Shown here: positions 45,437-56,217 of the stretch, piece by piece | Position numbering within the stretch: the stretch's first letter is position 1 | Layout of the letters: every line of letters starts with the position of its first letter | Assembly: GCA_963575645.1 (NCBI GenBank) | Contig: OY754467.1 | Span: 7,998,001 to 8,062,000, forward strand | Origin: Xanthostigma xanthostigma | Lineage: Eukaryota > Arthropoda > Insecta > Raphidioptera > Raphidiidae | Length of the DNA stretch: 64,000 nucleotides | Reading direction: 5' to 3' | The notes under the pieces: generated by a model | Told to the model about the DNA's origin: nothing | The model's database searches: none | What the model saw: the letters and a program-made list of their open reading frames with translations, nothing else | Position numbers and translations under genes: made by a program

Positions 45437-45509
45437 CCTCAGATGGCTCAATCGGTAGAGCATGCGACTGTCAATATCAGGGTCGTGTGTTCGATCCCCA
45501 CGTTGGACG
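45437..45509 (+). tRNA. tRNA-Lys-derived sequence in Helitron H5
   Basis: A box TGGCTCAATCGG, B-box region TGTTCGATCCC and 3' part CACGTTGGACG. The anticodon loop is altered (ACTGTCAATATCAG), so the CTT anticodon is lost. A decayed version of the Lys-like module. Confidence 0.5.
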
Positions 45510-45776
45510 AATATATTTTTATTTTTTTTTATATTCTACATTGCTTTCTTCAAAGACTTACATTTAAATTTATTTTAATTTTATTTAATTAATTAAAAAA
45601 AAATATTAGTTAAAAAAAGTATAAATACTGCTTTTTATCGACATAAACGGTAACTCCGATCATCATGAAATTTGGACACAACATTCATCTCGGTAAACTA
45701 AGATGAATGTGTGTACTTATGTTCCTCCCTTCCCGATTCGTTCTTTTACACCCGGGTGAAACCGGACGGGACCCCC

Positions 45777-46162
45777 CTATATTACTGTACATAAATAGTG
45801 TATCTATTATTGTAAATAAAGACTTTTTCTTCTTCGATATGAGATTAACGTTTGATTTGAAATCAAGTAAGATACTTATAATATTTGGAGATGAATGTCG
45901 AATAAAATGTTTCCTGAATTCTGATGATGTTAACGTAGTTAGCGGAACGTCCATCGAGAAAAAAAACTGGCGAACCCGCTAGTACTCGAGACATTGATGT
46001 GTAAACATATCGAACGGAAATGGAAGTGTGCTCGGCATTTGTTTTATCCATTTCTGTAAAATATGAATTCATGCGGGAAAACCGATGTTTTTACTCACAC
46101 ATGGATAGCTGGCAGAATTTTTTTTTTATTTTTGATAACGGCACTTTGTAGAGAATTAAATT
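45777..46162. other. No gene seen
   Basis: Overlapping 69-91-codon frames on both strands have no motif. Confidence 0.35.
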
Positions 46163-46335
46163 TTGCACAAAAAAGGTCCTTAGTACTAAATCCGTGAATT
46201 CATTATTTTCAAAGATACGTTCGTTTAAACAATCTCATAAAAATCGGATTTCATTTAGTTATTTAATGTTTAAACGAACATATCTTTAAAAGTAATGAAT
46301 TCACGGATTTAGTACCAAGGACGTTTTTTGTGGAA
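46163..46335. mobile_element. Foldback element
   Basis: Arms 46163-46235 and 46266-46335 pair through ACTAAATCCGTGAATTCA / TGAATTCACGGATTTAGT and CGTTCGTTTAAAC / GTTTAAACGAAC. Confidence 0.8.
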
Positions 46336-46705
46336 ATTTTAATTTTCTACTAAATGGTGCTATCAAACATTTTTTTGCATGGTATTACTGCCAAGGCGCG
46401 CCAATAAATGTTTCATCGTAAATGTACATCGTCTGACTCGAAATAACGAATCGTTACTTACAAATTCATTTCGTTACTCGCATTTGTCGTATCCATGTCA
46501 GTTCGACTCATTTGATGCGGTTATACGTTATACGAACGAAGTCATATCCTATCACGTATGCGACGCGCCTCGATGCGATGGTATCTACATGCTTGCTGCT
46601 GTTAGTACACGATTGTATGTCGTATGAAAAGTAACGAGTAACGTAACGATACGAAAGTAACGGATACTGGTTCTTTAAGTAACGAATACATACGGGTACA
46701 CAATT
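46336..46705. other. No gene seen
   Basis: CGTTAC/GTAACG-rich sequence near 46440-46700 (TAACGAGTAACGTAACGATA) gives chance frames on both strands. Confidence 0.35.
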
Positions 46706-47510
46706 GCACATACCGCTAAACCAGCGGTATGTGCTTTATTATCGCTTTGTGCGTCAGCGCTGACTTTCGTTCATATAAGAAGTTATATCTAAATTAATTT
46801 TACACGAAATCCATTCTAATCTATAAAACAGAACCATTTTTAAATCAATTCGAGTTCATAAATACTATCAAAATTGTAATTGAAAATCACAAACAGCAGT
46901 TGTCGGTTAGTCTGTACGTACGTACGTACGTATGTACGTACGTACGTATGTACGTCACGACTCTACAGATCGCAATTTTGGTCGGATTGCCTTGGGTTAT
47001 ATTTTATTCACTTTGTTTACTATCAGACCAGAACCCTATTTAAATTTCACTAAAATGTGTTCAGTAGTTTATTTTTTATAAACAGTTTTATTTTATTATT
47101 TTTGACAGCTAATAGTTTAAAAAACAATATAATAATTGCTGTGTAAATATAGCGTAAATCGATAAAACAAGTGCTACACTTCTATACCGTGATAACACCA
47201 CTACACATAGTAGGCTTCGTGGCGTAATGGTTATGCCGTTAGATCCCCAAGGGCAAGGTCCTGGGTTCGATTCCTTACGAAATAATTGCATTTTTTCTTT
47301 TTATTTTGTTTTATTTTATTCCACTTGATATTAATTATATATTATATTATGTATAGTTCTAATTTTTTTTTATTTTTGCAAACTTAAAAAAAATATTTTT
47401 TCAATTTTTAATTATTTATTTCTTTAAATTTTTAAATCTTTTTAAATTTATTAAAAATATTTTTTAATTGTTATTTTTTTATCATACAGTGGAAAACTTG
47501 CGGGATGTGC
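46706..47510 (+). mobile_element. tRNA-carrying TIR element, copy 3
   Basis: GCACATACCGCTAAACCAGC at the left and GCGGGATGTGC ending 47510. Collinear with copies 1 and 2, including the TACG tract and the tRNA-like block. Confidence 0.8.
47213..47284 (+). tRNA. tRNA-like sequence, transposon cargo
   Basis: A box TGGCGTAATGG and B box GGTTCGATTCC at tRNA spacing; close match to 6378-6449. Acceptor strand GGCTTCG faces TACGAAA, giving only a partial stem. Isotype not assigned. Confidence 0.6.
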
Positions 47511-48164
47511 ACTTTTGGTTTTGCCAACTATTTCTCGTTACTTTTACACCTTATTGTCGACCGTCTTACGATGTCCCTGGAAAGCTATAGATTGAATCTG
47601 CATGGTTAATAGACTTAATCCTGATTTATACTATGCATGTGACTAGATTTAATGTCGTTATAATTATTAAACTACAATTTTAATAATATATAAAGTGAAA
47701 CAGATCAGTATTTTACGTAATAATAAAAATGATTTATCGAAAACACCTGTTTTTCATAAAATAGTAAACGTTGCGCTATATTTAAAAGGCATTTTCAATT
47801 TGTATATGAATATAAAGTTTTATGGTTGTGTTTTCTTTAACGAGCAATTAATAATTTAACTGTTATACTGTCAACGTCGACATCTGTATGTTGCTATACA
47901 TTTTAAAGACACATTTATGATTGGTTTAATTAAACATAATACTTAAACTAGCTTTTACCCGCGCCTTCACGCGGAATCAGTCTATTTTTCGCTTATGATG
48001 GTTTTTCACTAACCCGAGTTTCTAGAGGTAAAGGAGTGGCCTTTCTCGCTTATAGAGCTCTATAAAAATACATCAAATACTAGTGTGACCTGTGCGAATT
48101 ATTCGCACTAAATAAGTATAATAATTATCACTTTACAAAATTATTTTTTAAATATGATTGCAGG
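47511..48164. other. No gene; Helitron tail at 47953-48010
   Basis: ACTAGCTTTTACCCGCGCCT and then TCACGCGGAATCAG are the reverse complement of a moth Helitron tail ending CTAG. The rest is unrecognised. Confidence 0.45.
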
Positions 48165-48680
48165 TATTCAATTCGTTTCTAATTTTGCACACTGCTTATA
48201 GCGTTCTTCTTTTTGTTGTATTACAATATGAAGCTCAGATGACAGATCGAAGAAATATTTTTCTAAAATTGTCATATAGAGGCGCAAGTAGAAAAAGCGT
48301 TGAGCTAAGCCGTCAGATGGTATCATGCAGCATTGCTGTGACGTTGTTCAGCCTTGCTTGCTGTTTCAAAATTAAAGCCGTCAGATGACAGTATGCAGTA
48401 TTGTGTCTGTTGTATTACAATATGAAGGTCAGATGACAGATCGAAGTGTTGACGTTGTTTTAAAATTAAAGCCGTCAGATGGCAGACGTTGTTCAGCGTT
48501 GCTGTATTTTAATTAATTTACAAAAACAAAAGCAATAATAAATTTTTTAATAGTCGATGTTAGTAGAGCAAGCAATTATCTGTAAAATGATATAATTTAT
48601 GTGGAGAAATTGTGTGGTTTTTTTCTAAAAAGGGAGGCAAACATCTTTAACCTTAGCGTATTAATATATAATATGATGTA
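48165..48680 (+). repeat. R repeat, copy 1
   Basis: Starts about CGTTTCTAATTTTGCACACT and ends about CTTTAACCTTAGCGTATTAA. It contains internal short repeats of GCCGTCAGATGGCA and GTTGTTCAGCGTTGC. Copy 2 is at 51898-52372 in the same orientation and copy 3 at 63525-64000 inverted. The 76-codon frame is similar in copy 2 but broken in copy 3. Confidence 0.75.
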
Positions 48681-48724
48681 GTGATAAACATGTATGTATT
48701 ATTCGACATAGATAATTCGATATA

Positions 48725-49346
48725 TCTATACTAATATATAAAGCTGAAGAGTTTGTTTGTTTGTTTGTTTGAACGCGCTAATCTCAGGAACTACTGATTC
48801 AAATTGAAAAAAAAAAATTTTTTTGATACCCCATTTATCGAGGAAGGCTGTAGGCTATATAATATTACGTTACGACTATTAGGAGCGGAGCATTAATGAA
48901 AAATGTTGCAAAATGTATCTCAAAAATAAGCTTCTATTCATGTGAAATGCACTAACTAGATATACTCATATTAGCGTTCAGAGAACGCGACTCCAGGTGG
49001 CTCAATCGGTAGAGCATGCGACTATCAAATCTAATATCAGGGTCGTGGGTTCGAGCCCCACGTTGGGCGAATATATTTTTATTTTTTTTTTATTTTGTAC
49101 ATTGCTTTCTTCTAAGGCTTACATTTAAATTTATTTTAATTTTATTTAAATAATTAAAAAAATTATTAGTTAAAAAAAGTATAAATACTGCTTTTTATCG
49201 ACAAAAACTTTTGAACGGTAACTCCGATCATCATGAAATTTGGACACAGCATTCATCTCGGTAAACTAAGTTGAATGTGTGTACTCATGTTTCTCCTTTC
49301 CCCATTCGTTCTTTTACACCCGGGTGAAACCGGACGGGACCGCTAG
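48725..49346 (+). mobile_element. Helitron with tRNA-Lys-like cargo, copy H6 (reference copy)
   Basis: TCTATACTAATATATAAAGC at the start, preceded by A; CCGGACGGGACCGCTAG at the end, followed by T. Order of parts: GTTTGTTTG tract, GGAGCGGAGCATTAATGAAA block, tRNA-like block, AT-rich stretch, TTTTGAACGGTAACTCCGAT block, terminal CCGG hairpin. Non-coding. Confidence 0.85.
48989..49069 (+). tRNA. tRNA-Lys-derived sequence in Helitron H6
   Basis: A box TGGCTCAATCGG and a fully paired TΨC arm GTGGGTTCGAGCCCCAC, ending CGTTGGGCG like tRNA-Lys. About 8 extra bases (CAAATCTA) in the anticodon region destroy the anticodon loop. Confidence 0.55.
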
Positions 49347-49504
49347 TAGATAATAATCGACATAGCTGCTAAAAACAGAAAACAAAAAACCAACGATACA
49401 AAAACAATGTTAGTTAGTTCAGCTCTGCATTTCGTGGAACTATTAATACGTTCGACTATCGTTTATAGACGTACAGGCAAGTAGTAGTCTCAGTTATAGA
49501 GGTC

Positions 49505-49888
49505 CAAAACTATAAAATTTAGAAAAAAAATTCTTAACAAAATTTTCTTGAAAAAATAAGTAAATAGAATAATAAACGGTAATGAAAAGTATACAATTAT
49601 ATAAAAAACAACGTTATAGCATATGTCTGTTTTGCGCATGCGCCGATTTTCCCCAAAAGTAATAGGCCTCTCCATATTTGCGTATCAAACATCCTCTCAA
49701 AATTTTATTTCAATCCGTTCATCCGTTTGACCTGTATCGTGTTCACAGACTAACAGACACACGGAGTTTTCTTCTAAAAATATGTTTTTTGGATTCGAGG
49801 AACCTCAAAACGAAAAAGTATTGTAAAATTTTGAAAAGCGTATTTTGACCTAAACTTGTACCATTCCCCAGTTGTGGGTTGGAATGGT
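49505..49888 (+). mobile_element. HP element, copy F (3' part)
   Basis: Collinear with copy B from about TATAAAATTTAGAAAAAAA to the terminal hairpin CCATTCCCCAG...GGAATGG at 49861-49887. That hairpin is also the first 27 bp of the 150-bp satellite that follows. Confidence 0.85.
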
Positions 49889-51510
49889 AAAATTAATCAG
49901 AAGGAAAGCACCAGAGGATACGATCGGCGGAACCTGACAGACAGTATTTCTGTTCTTAACCGCCACGGAATAAGCTAGCTGGGTTAAGCGACTCACGCTT
50001 AGCACGATCTCCATTCCCCAGTTGTGGGTTGGAATGGTAAAATTAATCAGAAGGAAAGCACCAGAGGATACGATCGGCGGAACCTGACAGACAGTATTTC
50101 TGTTCTTAACCGCCACGGAATAAGCTAGCTGGGTTAAGCGACTCACGCTTAGCACGATCTCCATTCCCCAGTTGTGGGTTGGAATGGTAAAATTAATCAG
50201 AAGGAAAGCACCAGAGGATACGATCGGCGGAACCTGACAGACAGTATTTCTGTTCTTAACCGCCACGGAATAAGCTAGCTGGGTTAAGCGACTCACGCTT
50301 AGCACGATCTCCATTCCCCAGTTGTGGGTTGGAATGGTAAAATTAATCAGAAGGAAAGCACCAGAGGATACGATCGGCGGAACCTGACAGACAGTATTTC
50401 TGTTCTTAACCGCCACGGAATAAGCTAGCTGGGTTAAGCGACTCACGCTTAGCACGATCTCCATTCCCCAGTTGTGGGTTGGAATGGTAAAATTAATCAG
50501 AAGGAAAGCACCAGAGGATACGATCGGCGGAACCTGACAGACAGTATTTCTGTTCTTAACCGCCACGGAATAAGCTAGCTGGGTTAAGCGACTCACGCTT
50601 AGCACGATCTCCATTCCCCAGTTGTGGGTTGGAATGGTAAAATTAATCAGAAGGAAAGCACCAGAGGATACGATCGGCGGAACCTGACAGACAGTATTTC
50701 TGTTCTTAACCGCCACGGAATAAGCTAGCTGGGTTAAGCGACTCACGCTTAGCACGATCTCCATTCCCCAGTTGTGGGTTGGAATGATAAAATTAATCAG
50801 AAGGAAAGCACCAGAGGATACGATCGGCGGAACCTGACAGACAGTATTTCTGTTCTTAACCGCCACGGAATAAGCTAGCTGGGTTAAGCGACTCACGCTT
50901 AGCACGATCTCCATTCCCCAGTTGTGGGTTGGAATGGTAAAATTAATCAGAAGGAAAGCACCAGAGGATACGATCGGCGGAACCTGACAGACAGTATTTC
51001 TGTTCTTAACCGCCACGGAATAAGCTAGCTGGGTTAAGCGACTCACGCTTAGCACGATCTCCATTCCCCAGTTGTGGGTTGGAATGGTAAAATTAATCAG
51101 AAGGAAAGCACCAGAGGATACGATCGGCGGAACCTGACAGACAGTATTTCTGTTCTTAACCGCCACGGAATAAGCTAGCTGGGTTAAGCGACTCACGCTT
51201 AGCACGATCTCCATTCCCCAGTTGTGGGTTGGAATGGTAAAATTAATCAGAAGGAAAGCACCAGAGGATACGATCGGCGGAACCTGACAGACAGTATTTC
51301 TGTTCTTAACCGCCACGGAATAAGCTAGCTGGGTTAAGCGACTCACGCTTAGCACGATCTCCATTCCCCAGTTGTGGGTTGGAATGGTAAAATTAATCAG
51401 AAGGAAAGCACCAGAGGATACGATCGGCGGAACCTGACAGACAGTATTTCTGTTCTTAACCGCCACGGAATAAGCTAGCTGGGTTAAGCGACTCACGCTT
51501 AGCACGATCT
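49861..51510. repeat. Satellite array: eleven 150-bp units
   Basis: Exactly 11 units of 150 bp. Each starts CCATTCCCCAGTTGTGGGTT (the HP terminal hairpin) and ends CTCACGCTTAGCACGATCT. I see one base change between units (GGAATGATAA in the seventh unit, at 50787). The other 123 bp are not HP sequence. Because 150 is divisible by 3, an uninterrupted minus-strand frame of 591 codons (49850-51625) crosses the array as eleven 50-residue repeats. I regard that frame as a by-product, since the repeat has no recognisable domain and includes transposon hairpin sequence. Confidence 0.95.
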
Positions 51511-51748
51511 CTCTCAGCATATATCTTGGGTAGTAAACGGTGGGGCACCTAGGCTCCGACCGGCAGCGCGGCATAGCGTGTTGGTGGACTGCACTTGGGT
51601 CTTGGGTATGGTCTACAAAATACATCTACGCGTCCACCTGTTGCTCGAGATGCGTACACTGGCCCCAGTCTCACCGACTGAGTTGATATAGTCGAGCGCC
51701 GAACGCCTTCGACTCCTTCCGAATCAATTGGCTTTTTTGACTCCTATT
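51511..51748. other. Single-copy flank of the satellite
   Basis: Continues from the satellite unit at GATCTCTCTCAGCATATATC and has a GC content unlike the surroundings. This suggests that the satellite unit body and this flank were once one unique sequence. The minus-strand frame of the array begins in here. I recognise no gene. Confidence 0.4.
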
Positions 51749-51897
51749 ACCATTCCAACATCGCAAATGTCGGCGAGTGGTACCTACTAATTTAGGCCAA
51801 AATTCACTTTTCAAAATTTTACATTATTTTTTCGTTTTTAGGTCACCCGAAACGAAAAAACATATTTCTGGAAAAAGTCTGTGTATCTGTTTGTCTG
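51749..51897 (-). mobile_element. HP element, copy G (3' end only)
   Basis: TACCATTCCAACATCGCAAA, a variant of the hairpin arm, then TTTAGGCCAAAATTCACTTT collinear with other copies, cut at 51897 by the R repeat. It faces copy F across the satellite. Confidence 0.7.
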
Positions 51898-52372
51898 GTT
51901 TCTAATTTTGCACACTGCTTATAACGTTCTTCTTTTTGTTGTATTACAATATGAAGCTCAGATGACAGATCGAAGAAATATTTTACTAAAATTGCCATAT
52001 AGAGGCGCAAGTAGCAAACGCGTTGAGCTAAGCCGTCAGATGGCATCATGCAGCATTGCTGTGACGTTGTTCAGCGTTGCCTGTCAGATGGCAGTATGCA
52101 GTATTTACAATATGAAGGTCAGATGACAGTCGAAGTGTTGACGTTGTTTCAAAATTATAGCCGTCAGATGGCAGACGTTGTTCAGCGTTGCTGTTAATTA
52201 ATTAATTTACAAAAACAAAAGAAATAATAAATTTTTTAGTTGTCGATGTCAGTAGAGCAAGCAATTATCTGTTAAATGATGTATAATTTATGTGGAGAAA
52301 TTGTGTGGTTTTTTCTAAAAAGGGAGGCAAACATCTTTAACCTTAGCGTATTAATATATATGATGGGTATTC
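51898..52372 (+). repeat. R repeat, copy 2
   Basis: Begins GTTTCTAATTTTGCACACTG directly after HP copy G; collinear with 48165-48680 except for small deletions. Confidence 0.75.
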
Positions 52373-53055
52373 GTAATATTTTCAGTTTTACTTTTGATTA
52401 TTATGGTCCTGGGGGGTAATCCCTCCCCATATCTACCGCCCTTGATTACAATACTATTTGACCACTTTCCGGGGATTGAAACGGAACGCTTGATAGACTA
52501 TATCAAGGCAAACGATGATCATAAGACAGACATAATGTTGTAGGTATGTCGTGATTCGTGAGTGAGTAAGTAAAATACCTGCAGCTATGTTACCGGTTTA
52601 CAGACACTCTATATCTCCGTCTCGCTCGCTCGGGTCAACAGAATCACGCGTGGCTTCTCCAGAAGCCGTCGTGCGCGCGAAGAGTGAGACAGAGATAGAA
52701 CGGTCTCATCGTTGACTGACCATCACCGCCGCTGCCACTGACTGACCGGCCTCCTCCACCTTCTGCCTCCTCCGCGGATCGCGTCTCCGTTGGGATGACT
52801 CCATATCTGACGCGATGTTTCAACAATATCGTCGGACAGTTATTGTAAATTATATATAGATGCTCGATAACGAGGAGTGTGGTGTTATTTCTCCAGTCCG
52901 TCGCGGTTTCGCCCGGGTGCGATAGATATAATTCTGCAAAATGTATTTTGTTTACGGCCCGGCGTATGAACTAATAGCTTTGAACAAATGGCTAGTAACA
53001 CATTATAACATATAAAATGTTTAATTTATTATTATAATTATTATTTTCATTTTCA
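52373..53055. other. GC-rich block at 52600-52870, no gene called
   Basis: Positions 52610-52800 are strikingly GC-rich (GGCCTCCTCCACCTTCTGCC) with CGCTCGCTCG tracts. The 60-codon minus frame lacks motifs. There is no second copy in the window, so it may be a 5' UTR or promoter of a host gene, or a lone repeat. About 52885-52915 has a Helitron-tail phrase (GTTTCGCCCGGGTGCG). Confidence 0.3.
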
Positions 53056-53175
53056 TTTATTTAATAAGCACGTCTGCAGTAATATTTTTGGACTCCTGCC
53101 CTAGCACTGATCACCCAAGTTGGGCAGGATATCCTCTATATATACCACATAAATTGTATATTTTTTATTGAGGAA
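53056..53175 (+). repeat. LINE-like 3' end
   Basis: GGACTCCTGCCCTAGCACTG and AGTTGGGCAGGAT, followed by (AATA)n; inverted relative of 27330-27505. Confidence 0.5.
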
Positions 53176-53715
53176 ATAAATAAATAAAAAATAAATAAAT
53201 AAAAAAATTGCAAGTTCTAACAGATGTCGCTATTTGGTACTAAAACAGTTTTGTTTGTTTGAAAACAAACAAAACTGACTTCTGATTGAACAGATGTCGT
53301 TACGTGTTACTAAAACAGGTTATTTGAGAAAATACCGTAGTTTTTTATAAAAAATTTAATAAAAACTATCCTATAGCGTAAGTTGCAACAAGCAAGACAC
53401 ATTTCATTAAAATCTGTTCAGTGGTTTTGGAGATTAGCGTAGCCAAAACTGTGACACGGGAATTTTTAAAGGTATTGACTGAATTAGCCACTTCTAAGAA
53501 AGTTGATACACTTTCTTAGGAGTGGCTTGCGTAGGGTGCAATTTGCCAAAAATTTCTGCCGCTGGTATTTCCCGGTCATTTGGCTCTAACAAACCTGAAA
53601 ACGAATCTGCAGAAATTTTTTAAAATTTTAACAATTTTTTTACCATCTTGAAATTTTTTATCCCCCTTTTCTTAAAATGGGTCCAGATTCCGCCTATATA
53701 CTATATACGAAAAAA
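53176..53715. repeat. Dispersed repeat shared with 19 kb, no gene
   Basis: About 53205-53370 resembles 19120-19560. At 53480-53530 GCCACTTCTAAGAAAGT / ACTTTCTTAGGAGTGGC form a small palindrome. The rest is unrecognised. Confidence 0.4.
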
Positions 53716-53947
53716 TTACGATGAAGGAAGGTTTTGGTTGAGGATCATAAATAAGCTTTACCAATGTTACGCTAGTGGCTAACGTTTCTAAAAATTTATC
53801 ATGTACATATATTGTTAGAACAATTTAACACCTTTTGACCAGCTTTAGGCCCTGAAGATGAAAATATTTTTTTCGAAACGTTGGCCACTAGCGTAACATT
53901 GGTAAAGCTTATTTACGATCCTCAACCAAAACCTTCCTTCATCGTAA
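53716..53947. mobile_element. Foldback element, 74-bp arms
   Basis: Arms 53716-53789 and 53874-53947 are inverted copies (GATGAAGGAAGGTTTTGGTT / AACCAAAACCTTCCTTCATC; CCAATGTTACGCTAGTGGC). The loop side contains CTGAAGA T GAAAA-loop-TTTTC GAAAC at 53852-53879 (plus). Confidence 0.9.
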
Positions 53948-54418
53948 CATTCTATTGGATCAACACTACTTTATGGTGAAGACAACAAAAAATGCTCTAA
54001 ATTACTATGTACCAAGTGGGAAAAGGTTGGAACGACATGGTTTTTTTGCGCGTCCGGTGTGCCCGTACCTCTATAATAACGATCATTTCATCTCTCCAGT
54101 CTCTTTTGTATTTAAAAAAAACAACACTTGTACAGGCAATGTAATCTGTGCCTTGGAAGCTTACATTGTACTGTGTTAATAGTTATTATGAGAAATCACC
54201 GGCACCGATAGTTTTAAAAATAACATTTCGTTGTTATGTTAATTTGATTTAAAGCCGATATAAATTTAATGTCGTGAAGGGAAAAAGCAGCGGGAATGAC
54301 GCAGAAACAAAGGCTGGAAGTCGTACATTTTTCAAAAAAAAATAACTCTAGTCGAAACATTATTAATTTGAAACATATATAGCCGCTTCCAACTATTGCT
54401 TGGGTCGCGCCTAAAACG
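53948..54418. other. No gene seen
   Basis: The 74-codon frame at 53955-54179 has no motif. Confidence 0.35.
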
Positions 54419-55666
54419 GAACTCGCACAAACCTTATGGGATTTGGTTCTCGGTTAAGGACGTTGAGCCGTTTTACGAAGATAATGAAAAAAATCTGAAA
54501 TAAAGTTTTTTTACTAGATTTTCTTATGACAAAATTTTCTGTAAAAAATCCAAAATCATTAGGAGATTTATAAAGTTAAAAATTAAAAAAAACTTTTACA
54601 TGTATAGTCTTATGGAAAATATGTCAACCTAGCATGCAAATGGTACATTTTAATTTTTTGCAAATAACCAAATAATGTCAGCAGTTCCGAAAACTAACTA
54701 TCTAAAGCATCGATGTCTTACGCATATTTTAATATTTTTTCCAATTTAATTAGAAGACTTTTAATCAATAAAAAAAAAATTAATAAACCTTAGCACTTTT
54801 CGATTATGGAGCTTTTTTCTCGACAATTTTAACAATTTTAACTGAATTGTCAACTTTTTAATGATTTAATTTTTATTAGTTCTAATTTCTTTTTTTTAAT
54901 TATTTACTGCATAAAATATGTAAAATACTGATATTTACATAAATTTATTTTTTCTAACCTAACTTTGTACAAAAAATTCAAAAGTTAGTCCATTAAGTAA
55001 AATACTGAAATAATTAATTAATATTAAAAAAATTATTTATTTACGCCTTCATGACAATAATTTATTGGTATCATCGACTTATAACCTTTTGTAAAAATTT
55101 ATTATGGAAAAGTTCCCATTTAGAATTCGACTTACTTTTGATTGGGACTGTAACGCATCAACCTCCTTAAATTGATTGAAAATGGTTTTATTTTATAGTT
55201 TAAAGGTCACTAAGAAAAAGTGTCCATGAGTGCATAGCCTAAAACCAATAGATTTTTAGCTACAAATATGTTTAGCGACATTTTAGATATACAGATGTCG
55301 ATTGAAATCAGAATTTTAAAAAATCCTAAGCTCTAGGAAATAGGTTTTCGAGTGCGCCGAATCTGAATATCTGACATTATTATTTTATACAGGGTGACAC
55401 ATACCAACATTATCTAACTAGTTTTCGACTATTTTTTTATTTCTAAAAAAAATCACACAATTTGAAGACGGAACATGTTTGTGAATTCAATGGATATCCC
55501 CTATATCTAAAATCTCGCTAAACATAATATCTGTAGCTAAAAATCTATTGGTTTTTAGGCTATGCGTCCATGGACACTTTTTCTTAGTGACCTTAAAACT
55601 ATTTAAATAAAACCATTTCGATCAATTTAACCGAGAACCAAATCCCATAAGGTTGGTGCGGAGTTC
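54419..55666. mobile_element. Foldback element X, copy 2 (long)
   Basis: Outer arms of about 38 bp (54419-54455 and 55629-55666: ACCTTATGGGATTTGGTTCT and its complement). Inner arms at 55190-55370 and 55480-55620 match copy 1 (23600-23985). Between lies about 700 bp of AT-rich non-coding sequence, and an ACAGGGTGACACATACC unit is inserted at about 55391. Confidence 0.75.
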
Positions 55667-56217
55667 TTTAGTAACTTACAAATTTCGCCTTGTCATCTAA
55701 CGGAATTTTAGTACCTAACTAAATTTGTTGCCATTTTCACCACTCCAACAAACACACACACAACTGTCCAACGCATACACACAGCAAGCGCAAGTGAAAC
55801 GTAACACGTCCCATGAACATCGTCGCGCCATCTATTCACTGACACGCCGAGTAGATAGCGCATAAAATCCCATCATATTTATTGCATAATATAAAGATAT
55901 AACAACAAAAGCAGCATTGTATATATAGTTTTTTTTACAACTGGGCTTTTAATGGCTCTACACATATTTTTGTCGGTGAACAACCCGAGAGAACGCTTTA
56001 CTACACAAAGACCACTCACGCTCATAATATGCTGTTGATTAATTATGGTTAGGCACCTCTGATCCCCCAACTATCATACATATACTAGCTTAGATCGTTT
56101 AACGTAGACTAGAGAACAGCCGGACATTTTGCCCTAAAAGCCGGACATATCTTTTTTAAAAGTCAGAAATCGTACATACGTTTTTAAAGGCGGACATCAT
56201 CACATTTATAATAAAAA
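55667..56217. other. No gene seen
   Basis: No recognisable frame or repeat. Confidence 0.4.

Larger units (their letters stand above)
45003..45776 (+). mobile_element. Helitron with tRNA-Lys-like cargo, copy H5, rearranged
   Basis: Begins TCTATACTAATGTATATAAA. The 3' tail GAAACCGGACGGGACC is present but the CTAG is lost. In place of the normal 5' half it carries two back-to-back palindromes (45073-45193 and 45192-45396). Confidence 0.8.

Noticed and set aside
49861-51510. CRISPR array
   Set aside because: Units are uniform 150-bp tandem copies without variable spacers, and the genome is an animal one.
49850-51625. A 591-codon open frame of eleven 50-residue repeats, at first sight a repetitive protein gene
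   Set aside because: It is open only because the 150-bp satellite unit is divisible by three and one unit frame lacks stops. It includes transposon hairpin sequence, has no known domain or signal peptide, and no exon context was seen.
48165-52372. LTR retrotransposon bounded by the two R repeats
   Set aside because: No gag or pol coding between them, no TG...CA ends or primer-binding site seen, and R also occurs alone in inverted orientation at the window end.
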